Shown here piece after piece: positions 7,028-14,268 of a stretch of DNA of 14,268 nt. The translations under genes were made by a program, and so were the position numbers. The stretch lies in assembly GCA_964631865.1 (NCBI GenBank), contig CAZWAK010000191.1:1-14268 (forward strand). Reading direction: 5' to 3'. Below the pieces are notes generated by a model that worked only from the letters and a program-made list of their open reading frames with translations, made no database searches and had not been told where the DNA came from. Source of the DNA: JAFDVL01 sp964631865. Lineage in GTDB: Bacteria; Acidobacteriota; Blastocatellia; RBC074. Position 1 is the first letter of the stretch; each line of letters starts with the position of its first letter.

Positions 7028-10000
7028 ATGAAGCTGGAACGCCTATCACAAATCGAGCAGTTGTTTCACGCTGCCTTGACGCGCGTGCCGGAAGAGCGCG
7101 CCGCCTTTCTCGACGAAGCTTGTGACGCCGATCCAACCCTGCGCCAGGAAGTCGAAGCACTGCTCGTGTGCGACGACCGCGTCTCACAGTTTATGGCAGC
7201 GCCACCCGATGAATTGGCTGCTGAAATGTTGGCGGCTGCGCCGTCGCCCTCGTTGGTGGGGACAAACCTCAATCATTACGAAATTCTTTCTCTGCTCGGC
7301 AAAGGCGGGATGGGCGAAGTCTATCTGGCCGAGGACACACGATTGCAGCGCAAGGTGGCGCTCAAGCTGTTGCCGACGGAATTCACCACGGATGCCGAAC
7401 GGGTGCGCCGCTTTGAGCAGGAAGCGCGCGCCGCTTCAGCCCTCAATCATCCGAATATTGTCACTCTCTTTGACATTGACCGCGCCGCCGCCGGGCGGTT
7501 CATCGTGATGGAACTGGTCACGGGCTGCACGCTGCGCGCGGTGATTGCTGCGGGCAATTCGGTCGAGACCGTTTTGTCCTTGAGCAGTCAGATGGCCAGA
7601 GCCTTGAGCGCCGCGCACGCCGCTGGCATCACGCATCGGGACATCAAACCCGACAACATTATGGTGCGCGACGATGGCTACGTGAAGGTGCTGGACTTCG
7701 GCCTCGCGCGGCTCTCGCCATTGCGGAATGCGGATTTCGGATTGCGGAGTCAAGAGGTCGAAACCCTGATGCAACAAACGACACCGGGGACGATTATGGG
7801 AACCGTCGCGTATATGTCGCCGGAACAGGCGCGCGGTGAAGTGGTCAGCCATCCATCGGATATTTTCGCGCTCGGCATTGTGCTTTATGAACTGGCGACG
7901 GGGCGGCATCCCTTCCACGCCGAAACGCAACTCGGCTATTTGCACGCCATCACCGCGCAAATGCCGCTCCCGCCGACCCGCTTGCAGCCGGAACTGCCTG
8001 CTGCTTTGGAACACTTGATTTTGCAAATGTTGGAAAAACACGCAAGCGCGCGTCCCACCGCAGTCGACGTCGCGCAGGCGTTGCAGGAGATCGAACGACA
8101 CAGCGACACGGCGATGGAGCGACGCAGTGACGTGGTGCGCGAGAATCCGCAATCCGCAATCCGCAATCCGCAATCTGCCCTGCGGCGTCACACCGTCGGG
8201 CGCGAAAAAGAGCGGGCGGAATTGCAGGCAGGTTTGGCGACGGCTTTGCAGGGGCGCGGGCAGTTGCTGTGTGTGGCGGGCGAGCCGGGCATCGGCAAGA
8301 CCACGCTGGTCGAAGAGTTTCTGACGACGTTGCCCCCGCAATGCACGATGGCACGCGGGCGTTGTTCAGAACGATTGGCGGGCACGGAAGCCTATCTGCC
8401 GCTGCTCGAAGCGTTGGAAAGCCTGTTGCAAAGCGACAGTCAGGCGGCGCGGGTGATGAAGCAGACTGCGCCGACGTGGTATGCGCAAATCGTGCCGCTG
8501 TCGGGCGAGCATGACGAATCAGCGCGGTTGCTCACCGAAGTCAAAGCGGCTTCGCAGGAGCGGATGCGGCGCGAGTTGGGCAACTTCTTGCAGGAAGTCG
8601 CGCGGCGGCATCCGCTGGTCTTGTTCATTGACGATCTGCATTGGGCGGATGTCTCGACCATTGATCTGTTGAGTTTTTTGGCGGGCAAGTTCGATGCGCT
8701 GCGCGTGCTGATCGTCGTGACCTATCGGCCTTCGGACATGCTACTCAGCAAACATCCGTTTTTGCAGATCAAGCCCGATTTGCAGGCGCATGGGCTGTGC
8801 CACGAATTGCTGCTGGAGTTTTTGACCGAAGCCGAAATTGCCGAATATCTCGCGCTGGAATTTCCCGGCCATCAGTTTCCACCGGAATTCCCGAAGCTGA
8901 TTCACGCGAAGACAGAAGGCAGTCCGTTGTTTATGGCCGACCTCATGCGTTACCTGCGAGATCGCAGGGTGATTGCGTCTACAAGCGGCGCGTGGGCGTT
9001 GGAACAGACGTTGCCCGACCTCGAACGCGAGTTGCCGGAATCGGTACGCGGGATGATTGAGCGCAAGATCGCGCAACTCAGCGAAGAAGATCGCCAACTA
9101 CTCACCGCCGCGAGCGTGCAGGGCTATGAGTTTGATTCGGCGGTCGTCGCGCGGGTGCTGAACCTGGAAGCCGATGCAATGGAAGAGCGGCTGGAAAAGC
9201 TGGAGCGCGTCTTCGCGTTTGTGAAGCTGACGAGCGAAACTGAGTTTCCGAATCGCACGCTGACCTTGCGCTACCGCTTCGTTCACGTGCTGTACCAGAA
9301 CCTGCTCTACGCCAGCCTGCGCGCCACGCGCCGAGCGACACTCAGCCGCGCAGTAGCCGCGACGTTGGAAGCTTGTCACGGCGAACAGCGCACCGAGTTG
9401 GCGAATGAACTGGCGGCGCTGTATGAAGCGGCGCGGGACTATGCGCGGGCGGCAGAATATTTCCATCTGGCTGCCCAACAGGCCAGCCAGGTCTTTGCCA
9501 CGCAGGAAGCGGCAGCATTGGCGCGGCGCGGACTGGCGCTGGTGGCGTTGTTGCCCGACAGTCGCGCGCGGCACGAGCAGGAGCTGGCTTTGCAAATCGT
9601 GCTGGGCAATGTCCTGGTGGCCACGAAAGGCTATGCCACGCCGGAAGTCGAACAGACTTATTCGCGCGCGCGCGAACTGAGTCAGCAGTTGGGTGAGACA
9701 CAGCATTTGCTCCCCGCCGTGTGGGGGCTATGTGTAGTGAATATTGGGCGGGGGCAATTACGGAAATCGCTGACCTACGCAGAAGAATTGCTGCGGCTGG
9801 CCGAACAATTGCAAGGCCCCATCCTGGTGGTCGCTCATACCCGTGTGGGAATCCCTTTATTCTACCTGGGGGAGCTTGTGCTGTCCCGCGACCACCTCCA
9901 ACAGGGCGTTTCCCTTTACACGACGACGCAACATCGTCCCCTCACCTGGCTTTATGGACAAGAGCCGGGGATGAGCGCCGCGATCTACCTGAGCCAGGTG

Positions 10001-10729
10001 CTCTGGCTGCTCGGCTACCCGGAGCAATCGCTCGCGCATTGTCTTACCGCGCTCCGTTTGGGACGCGAGGTCTCGCACGCAAACAGCCAGGCGTACGCGA
10101 TGACGTATGCGGCGGCGATTGCTCAATACCGGCAGGACTGTCCGCGCGTATGCGAGTTGACAGAGGAGGCGGTCACCTTTGCTACCGACCATGGACTGCC
10201 GGTCTGGCGTGGCGTGGCGACGCTGCTGCACGGCTGGGCCAGGGTCAGACAAGGCGAGACCGACACGGGCATCGAAGAGATGCGACGCGGCCTGGCCATC
10301 TACCGTTCCATTGGGGCCGAAGCGTACTTGAACTATCAACTCTGTCTGCTGGCGGAAGCATACGGGGAACTGGGGCAGACCCGCGAAGCTCTTGCGGTGT
10401 TAGCGGAAGCGCAGGCGTTGGTCGAAAAGAATGAAGAGCATTTTTGGGAGGCAGAATTGTACCGACTGAAAGGCGAGTTGCTGCGCGCGGCGGGCGGCGA
10501 CGCGGCGGAGATCGAAGCCTCTTTTCAGCAGGCCATTGAGATCGCCCGCCGCCAGCAGGCGAAATCGTTGGAACTGCGCGCCATAGTGAGTCTGAGCCGT
10601 TGGTGGCGGCAACAAGGCAAGGCCAACGACGCACAAGCGCGGCTTGCGGAGATTTATGGCTGGTTCACGGAAGGCTTTGACACGCGCGATCTGCAAGAGG
10701 CTCAAGCCTTGTTGGCCGAACGGCATTGA
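7028..10729 (+). CDS. Hanks-type Ser/Thr kinase fused to AAA ATPase and TPR region
   Basis: A cytoplasmic signalling protein of 1233 residues. Residues 1-80 are the leader common in acidobacterial kinases. The kinase domain (about 85-350) has the glycine loop GKGGMGEV (91-98), K113, HRDIKPDN (203-210), DFG (223-225) and SPE (264-266), so it should be active. After a linker comes an AAA_16/STAND-like ATPase starting at VGRE (390) with Walker A GEPGIGKTT (418-426), Walker B FIDD (533-536) and GSPLF (631-635). Residues from about 790 on are helical TPR-like repeats resembling the sensor part of large ATPase/cyclase proteins. No TM segment or DNA-binding domain was seen. It follows the sigma gene after 3 nt. 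The likely role is ligand- or protein-gated phosphorylation of the sigma factor or a partner. Repeat-derived insertions lie in the activation segment and linker. Confidence 0.93.
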   Translation: MKLERLSQIEQLFHAALTRVPEERAAFLDEACDADPTLRQEVEALLVCDDRVSQFMAAPPDELAAEMLAAAPSPSLVGTNLNHYEILSLLGKGGMGEVYLAEDTRLQRKVALKLLPTEFTTDAERVRRFEQEARAASALNHPNIVTLFDIDRAAAGRFIVMELVTGCTLRAVIAAGNSVETVLSLSSQMARALSAAHAAGITHRDIKPDNIMVRDDGYVKVLDFGLARLSPLRNADFGLRSQEVETLMQQTTPGTIMGTVAYMSPEQARGEVVSHPSDIFALGIVLYELATGRHPFHAETQLGYLHAITAQMPLPPTRLQPELPAALEHLILQMLEKHASARPTAVDVAQALQEIERHSDTAMERRSDVVRENPQSAIRNPQSALRRHTVGREKERAELQAGLATALQGRGQLLCVAGEPGIGKTTLVEEFLTTLPPQCTMARGRCSERLAGTEAYLPLLEALESLLQSDSQAARVMKQTAPTWYAQIVPLSGEHDESARLLTEVKAASQERMRRELGNFLQEVARRHPLVLFIDDLHWADVSTIDLLSFLAGKFDALRVLIVVTYRPSDMLLSKHPFLQIKPDLQAHGLCHELLLEFLTEAEIAEYLALEFPGHQFPPEFPKLIHAKTEGSPLFMADLMRYLRDRRVIASTSGAWALEQTLPDLERELPESVRGMIERKIAQLSEEDRQLLTAASVQGYEFDSAVVARVLNLEADAMEERLEKLERVFAFVKLTSETEFPNRTLTLRYRFVHVLYQNLLYASLRATRRATLSRAVAATLEACHGEQRTELANELAALYEAARDYARAAEYFHLAAQQASQVFATQEAAALARRGLALVALLPDSRARHEQELALQIVLGNVLVATKGYATPEVEQTYSRARELSQQLGETQHLLPAVWGLCVVNIGRGQLRKSLTYAEELLRLAEQLQGPILVVAHTRVGIPLFYLGELVLSRDHLQQGVSLYTTTQHRPLTWLYGQEPGMSAAIYLSQVLWLLGYPEQSLAHCLTALRLGREVSHANSQAYAMTYAAAIAQYRQDCPRVCELTEEAVTFATDHGLPVWRGVATLLHGWARVRQGETDTGIEEMRRGLAIYRSIGAEAYLNYQLCLLAEAYGELGQTREALAVLAEAQALVEKNEEHFWEAELYRLKGELLRAAGGDAAEIEASFQQAIEIARRQQAKSLELRAIVSLSRWWRQQGKANDAQARLAEIYGWFTEGFDTRDLQEAQALLAERH
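7720..7747 (+). repeat. Heptamer repeat (ATTGCGG)x4 inside the kinase activation segment
   Basis: Four units run in tandem: attgcgg, aatgcgg, atttcgg, attgcgg. Units 2 and 3 each have one mismatch. They encode roughly LRNADFGLR, between DFG (223-225) and SPE (264-266). The same unit appears in reverse complement at 8144-8178. The array is in frame and does not break the kinase. Confidence 0.85.
8144..8178 (+). repeat. Heptamer repeat (AATCCGC)x5 in the kinase-ATPase linker
   Basis: Four perfect AATCCGC units and a fifth, AATCTGC, encode NPQSAIRNPQSAL (residues 373-385). Seven-base units read in three frames give the repeating peptide NPQSAIR. The array sits just before the ATPase domain and is the inverted form of the unit at 7720-7747. 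Confidence 0.92.
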
Positions 10730-10939
10730 ACTTTTTATTCTTCGCCGATTTTGCTCCAGCCGTTCACTCTCCCTCAAGATTCGATTGACAAGGCTCTTAT
10801 CGTACCGCAATCCTGCAAACACGCGCGAGGCATTCAATACGTCGCGCCAGTCGTTTGCATAAATTATCACTCTGCTGCGGCGCGGGCGGCGCAGGTAATG
10901 TCGGTTACTTTTTCATCGGTAGTTGTTTTGTCCGCTCGT

Positions 10940-11401
10940 TTACCCTCGGCTGATCGTAATGCGAATCACGGTGCCTTCTTTGTTTTGGTAAATCGAAACC
11001 CAGAATTTTTCTTCGGCCACCACTTTGCGCGCCGTCTTGGCTCCCGTCGCCAACTGCGTGACCTCCGCATCGCCGACGACATCTTTCCAGGCGGGCGCGT
11101 TCTTCGGCTCAAAAAACGCCAACTGGATCGCCTTCACTTCGCCGTTTTCATACCGCACGGTCATCGTGTCCTCGCCCGTGAGCAGGAAGTCATCGCTCGC
11201 CTCACTACTGTTTTCGGGTTTGCCGAGCGCGGCTTGCACTTGCTCGCGTTTCAGGCCCAGTTTGATGCCCTTGTATTCGCGCAACACTTTGGCGGCTTGC
11301 GCGGAAAGCGTGCTGGTGGCTGCCGACTTGACCTCTTGCGCACAAAACGCAAGGCTCGCGCCGATGCCGAGCACGAACGCCAGTTTCCAGAATCGGTTCA
11401 T
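10940..11401 (-). CDS. Small secreted BamE/SmpA-like protein
   Basis: A predicted exported protein of 153 residues. Residues 1-20 are a signal peptide; the end SLAFCAQ could be a signal peptidase I site after CA, or a weak lipobox at C20. The stretch IKLGLKREQVQAALGKPE (46-63) resembles the G-L/M-x3-QV-x3-LG-x-P motif of BamE/SmpA/OmlA-like domains. It is followed by a strand-rich part with VRYENGEVKAIQL (82-94), typical of the same fold. Function is unknown; a role in outer-membrane protein assembly should not be assumed. The start has AAGGAGG seven bases before ATG. It lies downstream of hflX in the same direction, 193 bp away, and is convergent with the kinase gene across a 210-bp gap without an obvious terminator. 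Confidence 0.75.
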   Translation of the reverse strand: MNRFWKLAFVLGIGASLAFCAQEVKSAATSTLSAQAAKVLREYKGIKLGLKREQVQAALGKPENSSEASDDFLLTGEDTMTVRYENGEVKAIQLAFFEPKNAPAWKDVVGDAEVTQLATGAKTARKVVAEEKFWVSIYQNKEGTVIRITISRG

Positions 11402-11594
11402 GATGGACCCTCCTTTGCAGGAATTCAGTTGTACCTATTGTTCATCGGGCACTTTCGCATTCCTTGCCCATCCAGCGTGGCTGAGCGGTGGCAAGTGCAG
11501 TGCTGTTCGGAGGAGCAAGGGCGAACCCGATGCTGTGCGCAATAGTAATCCTCTCGGAGTTGAGAAGCAATGAAGCGGGCAGGCACGCGCGATT

Positions 11595-13259
11595 CTATCG
11601 CACTGGCTCCGGCGTGACTCGTTGCTCAATAGCCGCCACTAAAGGAGCTAACGATTTTCGCTCAGAGGCCGAAATCATAATGGCGTTGTGGTTGCTGCAT
11701 AAGTTTATCAATTGCTCTTTGTCAGCGACCAAATCGGCTTTATTGAAAACGAGCAGGCGCGGGATTTGATGTAGCTCTAACTCTTCCAAAATGCGCTCGA
11801 CCGATTGCAATTGGTTTTCGAGCAGCGGCGACGACGCATCGGCCAGGTGAATCAGCAAATCGGATTGCTCAATCTCTTCCAGCGTCGCTTTGAACGCCGC
11901 GAGCAAATCTTTCGGCAAATCCCGAATAAATCCCACCGTATCGTTGATGATGATTTCCTGGTCTTGCGGCAAGCGTAGGCGGCGCGACGTCGGATCAAGC
12001 GTGGCGAACATTTTTTGCTCTGCCGTGACTTTGCTTTGCGTCAAGGAATTCAGCAGCGTGCTCTTGCCTGCATTCGTGTAGCCGACAATCGAAATGACGG
12101 GCATTTCGCGACGCATGCGTTGGGCGCGGCGTTGCGTGCGGGCTTCGCGCACTTTGTCAATTTGTTGTTCGAGATGCGTGATGCGGTCGCGCACGCGGCG
12201 ACGATCTACTTCGAGCTTTGTTTCGCCGGGGCCGCGTCCGCCGATGCCGCCCATCAACCGCGACATCGCGGTGCCGGAGCCGGACAAGCGCGGCAAGAGA
12301 TATTTCAATTGCGCGAGTTCGACTTGAATGCGGCCTTCGCTGGTCGCGGCGCGTTGGGCAAAGATGTCGAGGATCAATTGCGAGCGGTCGAGAATCTTCA
12401 AATCCGTCGCGGCGTTGATCGCGCGCACTTGACCGGGCGACAGTTCGCGGTCGAAGACGATCATATCCGCGCCGAACTGCAAACAGTTGATAATGATTTC
12501 ATCGAGTTTGCCTTTGCCGACGAGCGTCGCGGGATCGAGCTTTTGCCGCCGCTGAATGATTTCGTCGAGCACGACCAAACCACCCGAAGTCGCCAGCTCG
12601 CGCAACTCGGCCAACGATTCACGCGCGACGGTCAAGCCATCGGTCGTGACGCTCACCAAAATCGCGCGTTCGCGCTTGTCGGAGGCTTTGCGTGCGCCGC
12701 GATTGCGGAACATTTCGGCTTCAAGCGATTCGATCAACTCGAGGAAATCCACGTCCAACTGGCTCGGCGGTTTCGGATCGAGGAATTGATATTGCGGCTG
12801 CAACGACTCGCCGTTTTCGTTGTGAATGCTCGTTGTCGGCAGGATGTGTGCGGCTTTCACCAACCCCGGCAATCCCGTCTTCGGATCAACGTCAATCGCG
12901 GCCATCAAATCCAGCCGCAGCAACGCCAAATCGGTCAAGTCATCCTGCGTCAACGGCTCGCCGCGCAGGTGCGTGTGCAAACAGCGCAAGCCGTTGAAGC
13001 GCGATTCCGCGAGACGCGAACGTGCCTGCGCGGGCAAAACGATGCGCGAAGCATCGCCGACGATGACGTGTTCGACGTGACCTTTGCGATCAATCAGCAC
13101 GCCGACCTGTCGTTTCATTTCGTGCGAGAGTTCGCTGAGTTGGCGCGCGAGTTCCTGCGTCGTGATTTCATTCGGCGGAACGCGCCGGGTGGCGAGTTTT
13201 TCCAGCCGATTGATCTGGTTCGCCTTTAAGCCTTTGGTGTTGCCTTCGATGTTCGGAAT
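11595..13259 (-). CDS. hflX: Ribosome-associated GTPase HflX, probable ATT start
   Basis: HflX binds the large ribosomal subunit and splits or rescues stalled ribosomes under stress. With the start proposed here the protein has 554 residues: an N-terminal domain of about 190 residues that E. coli HflX lacks, the HflX domain with GIGGRGPGETKLEVDRR (338-354), and the GTPase domain with G1 GYTNAGKST (393-401), G3 DTVGF (440-444), G4 NKAD (506-509) and G5 SAS (530-532). The first ATG in frame is at 13118 and would give 507 residues. The 47 codons upstream of it are open and encode IEGNTKGLKANQINRLE and RRVPPNEI, conserved-looking N-terminal HflX sequence. They contain no ATG, GTG or TTG. The reading frame opens just after a TAG, and ATT at 13259 follows AGGAG by 8 nt. 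The gene is divergent from the LemA-like gene. Confidence 0.9.
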   Translation of the reverse strand: MPNIEGNTKGLKANQINRLEKLATRRVPPNEITTQELARQLSELSHEMKRQVGVLIDRKGHVEHVIVGDASRIVLPAQARSRLAESRFNGLRCLHTHLRGEPLTQDDLTDLALLRLDLMAAIDVDPKTGLPGLVKAAHILPTTSIHNENGESLQPQYQFLDPKPPSQLDVDFLELIESLEAEMFRNRGARKASDKRERAILVSVTTDGLTVARESLAELRELATSGGLVVLDEIIQRRQKLDPATLVGKGKLDEIIINCLQFGADMIVFDRELSPGQVRAINAATDLKILDRSQLILDIFAQRAATSEGRIQVELAQLKYLLPRLSGSGTAMSRLMGGIGGRGPGETKLEVDRRRVRDRITHLEQQIDKVREARTQRRAQRMRREMPVISIVGYTNAGKSTLLNSLTQSKVTAEQKMFATLDPTSRRLRLPQDQEIIINDTVGFIRDLPKDLLAAFKATLEEIEQSDLLIHLADASSPLLENQLQSVERILEELELHQIPRLLVFNKADLVADKEQLINLCSNHNAIMISASERKSLAPLVAAIEQRVTPEPVR

Positions 13260-13272
13260 AGCCTACACTCCT
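13257..13272 (-). promoter_or_regulatory. Shine-Dalgarno and ATT initiation codon of hflX
   Basis: On the minus strand AGGAG (13268-13272) is followed by 8 nt and then ATT (13257-13259), in frame with hflX. The spacer contains an in-frame TAG, so translation cannot begin further upstream. ATT starts are known for infC and pcnB, where they limit expression through IF3 discrimination. Confidence 0.6.
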
Positions 13273-13284
13273 GTTTTGTTGTTG

Positions 13285-13369
13285 CGCAAACGATCAGTTT
13301 GCGTGGTTTCGAGACTCTACCCGTTGACGGAAGCAAAGCCTATATTGAGAAGCAAACGAACAGTTTGCT
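13285..13369. repeat. Pair of related 19-bp hairpins between divergent genes
   Basis: Unit one (13285-13303) is cgcaaac-gatca-gtttgcg and unit two (13351-13369) is agcaaac-gaaca-gtttgct. Each has a 7-bp perfect stem and 5-nt loop, and they share the core GCAAACGANCAGTTTGC, 47 bp apart. The second ends 22 nt before the ATG of the LemA-like gene, inside its probable leader. They may be REP-like elements or a paired operator. Confidence 0.75.
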
Positions 13370-13391
13370 CTACCGTTTTTTTGGAGGAACT

Positions 13392-14249
13392 ATGCACAAA
13401 CCCATTGCCAAGCTGAATCTCGGTTTTGCCCTATTACTTTTAGCCTCATTCCCCGTGTTCGCGCAAGCGCCCGCGAAAAAGATGACGAAAGATGATGTTT
13501 TTCGCTCGATTGCCACGCAAGTGCTCACGCAGTCTGAATCGCCTGCGACCAGCATTATGGGCGCGCTGGATGAGGTAATTGAAATCGGCGAAATCACGCA
13601 GTCGCCGAAAGATGGGAAGTGGCAGGCCATTGTCAAAGAGAAAGCGCCCTCCAGTGCCTCTGCGGCCAATCAATCCATTCCGTTGACCTTTGCCGCGCAA
13701 CCCGACGGCACGTGGAAATGGGAAGAGTTCAAAAACGGGGCCAAGTTTTACCCGCTGGATAAGCTCTATCCGTATGCGAAAGATTACCTCACGAACAGCC
13801 GCAACGGCGTCGGCGCAGGTTGGAAGAAATATCTTGCCGCGCTGACCGCGCAAGGCGAAGCCGCCTTCAAAGCTCTCGACACGGCAAAAGCGATTCTCAA
13901 AAAAGACCCGGAACCGCTGGCCGCCGTCAACACTGCGCGCGAATCCCTGAAGAAAGCCATCGAAAGCGGCGACGTGGATGCGCTCAAAGCTGTGTACAAA
14001 GAACTCACACGGGCCGTCGAACCGATTGCGAAGCTGACCGATGAGTTTCCTGATCTGAAAACCAACGATGCGTACGTGCGGCAAGCGGAAGCGGTCGAAG
14101 CCGCCAAGAAACAATTGAAAGCCGCGCGCGATGAATACTTGAATGGCGTCAATCAGTACAATGATCGCATTCTGCGCTTGCCGTTCACATTGGTGGCGTT
14201 TGGCTTTGGCTTCACGAAGATGGAGCCGCAGATCGAGGTCGAGCAATAA
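13392..14249 (+). CDS. Secreted protein with LemA-like C-terminal domain
   Basis: A predicted exported protein of 285 residues. Residues 1-24 form a signal peptide (VFA-QAP). Residues about 30-150 make a domain I do not recognise, with strands around IGEITQSPKDGKWQAIV and WKWEEFKNG. Residues about 155-275 are helical and resemble the LemA family: FPDLKTNDAYVRQ (219-231) and ARDEYLNGVNQYNDRI (245-260) match its typical FPDLKAN and ARxxYNxxVxxYN patterns, followed by GFGF (271-274). Classical LemA proteins are shorter, with an N-terminal membrane anchor and no extra domain. The start at 13392 was chosen over an earlier in-frame ATG at 13299 because GGAGG precedes it and a clean signal peptide results. 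Function unknown. Confidence 0.82.
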   Translation: MHKPIAKLNLGFALLLLASFPVFAQAPAKKMTKDDVFRSIATQVLTQSESPATSIMGALDEVIEIGEITQSPKDGKWQAIVKEKAPSSASAANQSIPLTFAAQPDGTWKWEEFKNGAKFYPLDKLYPYAKDYLTNSRNGVGAGWKKYLAALTAQGEAAFKALDTAKAILKKDPEPLAAVNTARESLKKAIESGDVDALKAVYKELTRAVEPIAKLTDEFPDLKTNDAYVRQAEAVEAAKKQLKAARDEYLNGVNQYNDRILRLPFTLVAFGFGFTKMEPQIEVEQ

Positions 14250-14268
14250 AAAAAGAAGCCAAGTCAAT

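Noticed and set aside
10400..10870. Minus-strand frame of 156 codons overlapping the 3' end of the kinase gene
   Set aside because: It is antisense to well-supported TPR coding sequence and shows no motif or ribosome site; a shadow of high-GC codon bias.
10865..10895. GC-rich stretch ctgcggcgcgggcggcgcag as a terminator between convergent genes
   Set aside because: Only about 5 bp pair at the ends, the centre does not, and no T-tract follows.
11460..11535. A stretch containing ggctgagcggtgg and gggcgaaccc that resembles parts of a Ser/Leu tRNA
   Set aside because: No acceptor stem, no proper T-loop sequence in the right place and no anticodon arm could be folded on either strand.
13324..13346. 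TTGACG and TATATT as a promoter for the LemA-like gene
   Set aside because: The spacing is about 11 bp, too short for a sigma-70 promoter.

Overview
The window looks like a chromosomal segment of an Acidobacteriota bacterium, most likely of the Blastocatellia type. This is inferred from gene content and style, not from a marker gene. It carries an ADOP-type duplicated orphan permease and a TIGR02999-like ECF sigma factor coupled to a Hanks-type kinase with a typical acidobacterial N-terminal leader. There are many small secreted proteins with AQ-type signal peptidase sites, and short palindromic and heptameric repeats between and inside genes. No rRNA, tRNA, CRISPR array, phage gene or transposase was recognised.

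Left part (1-4473), all on the minus strand. In transcription order it holds a response regulator fused to a PP2C/SpoIIE-type phosphatase, a secreted protein with repeated GIGEV-like motifs, and an 812-residue ADOP/MacB-like permease. They could form one unit, but a 25-bp perfect heptamer hairpin sits just before the ribosome binding site of the permease. A compound palindrome follows the permease. The 342-bp gap upstream of the phosphatase holds a large imperfect inverted repeat and no convincing gene.

Middle (4816-10729). A secreted vanadium-haloperoxidase/PAP2-type protein (minus) is divergent from a two-gene plus-strand unit. That unit is an ECF sigma factor followed 3 bp later by a 1233-residue protein kinase-AAA ATPase-TPR protein. 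A good extended -10 promoter precedes the sigma gene. The haloperoxidase is an internal tandem duplication whose first copy has lost a catalytic His. The kinase gene contains two arrays of the same 7-bp repeat in opposite orientations, one in the activation segment and one in the kinase-ATPase linker. The likely logic is that the kinase, gated by its ATPase/TPR sensor part, phosphorylates the sigma factor or a partner, but this is inference.

Right part (10940-14268). A small secreted BamE/SmpA-like protein and the ribosome-associated GTPase HflX are on the minus strand. HflX appears to start at an ATT codon behind a clear Shine-Dalgarno, 47 codons upstream of the first ATG. Divergent from hflX is a secreted protein with a LemA-like C-terminal half. 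The gap between them has two related short hairpins.

No clearly new multi-gene system was found. The best leads are the sigma-kinase pair with repeat insertions in the kinase, the ATT start of hflX, and the half-degenerate double haloperoxidase.
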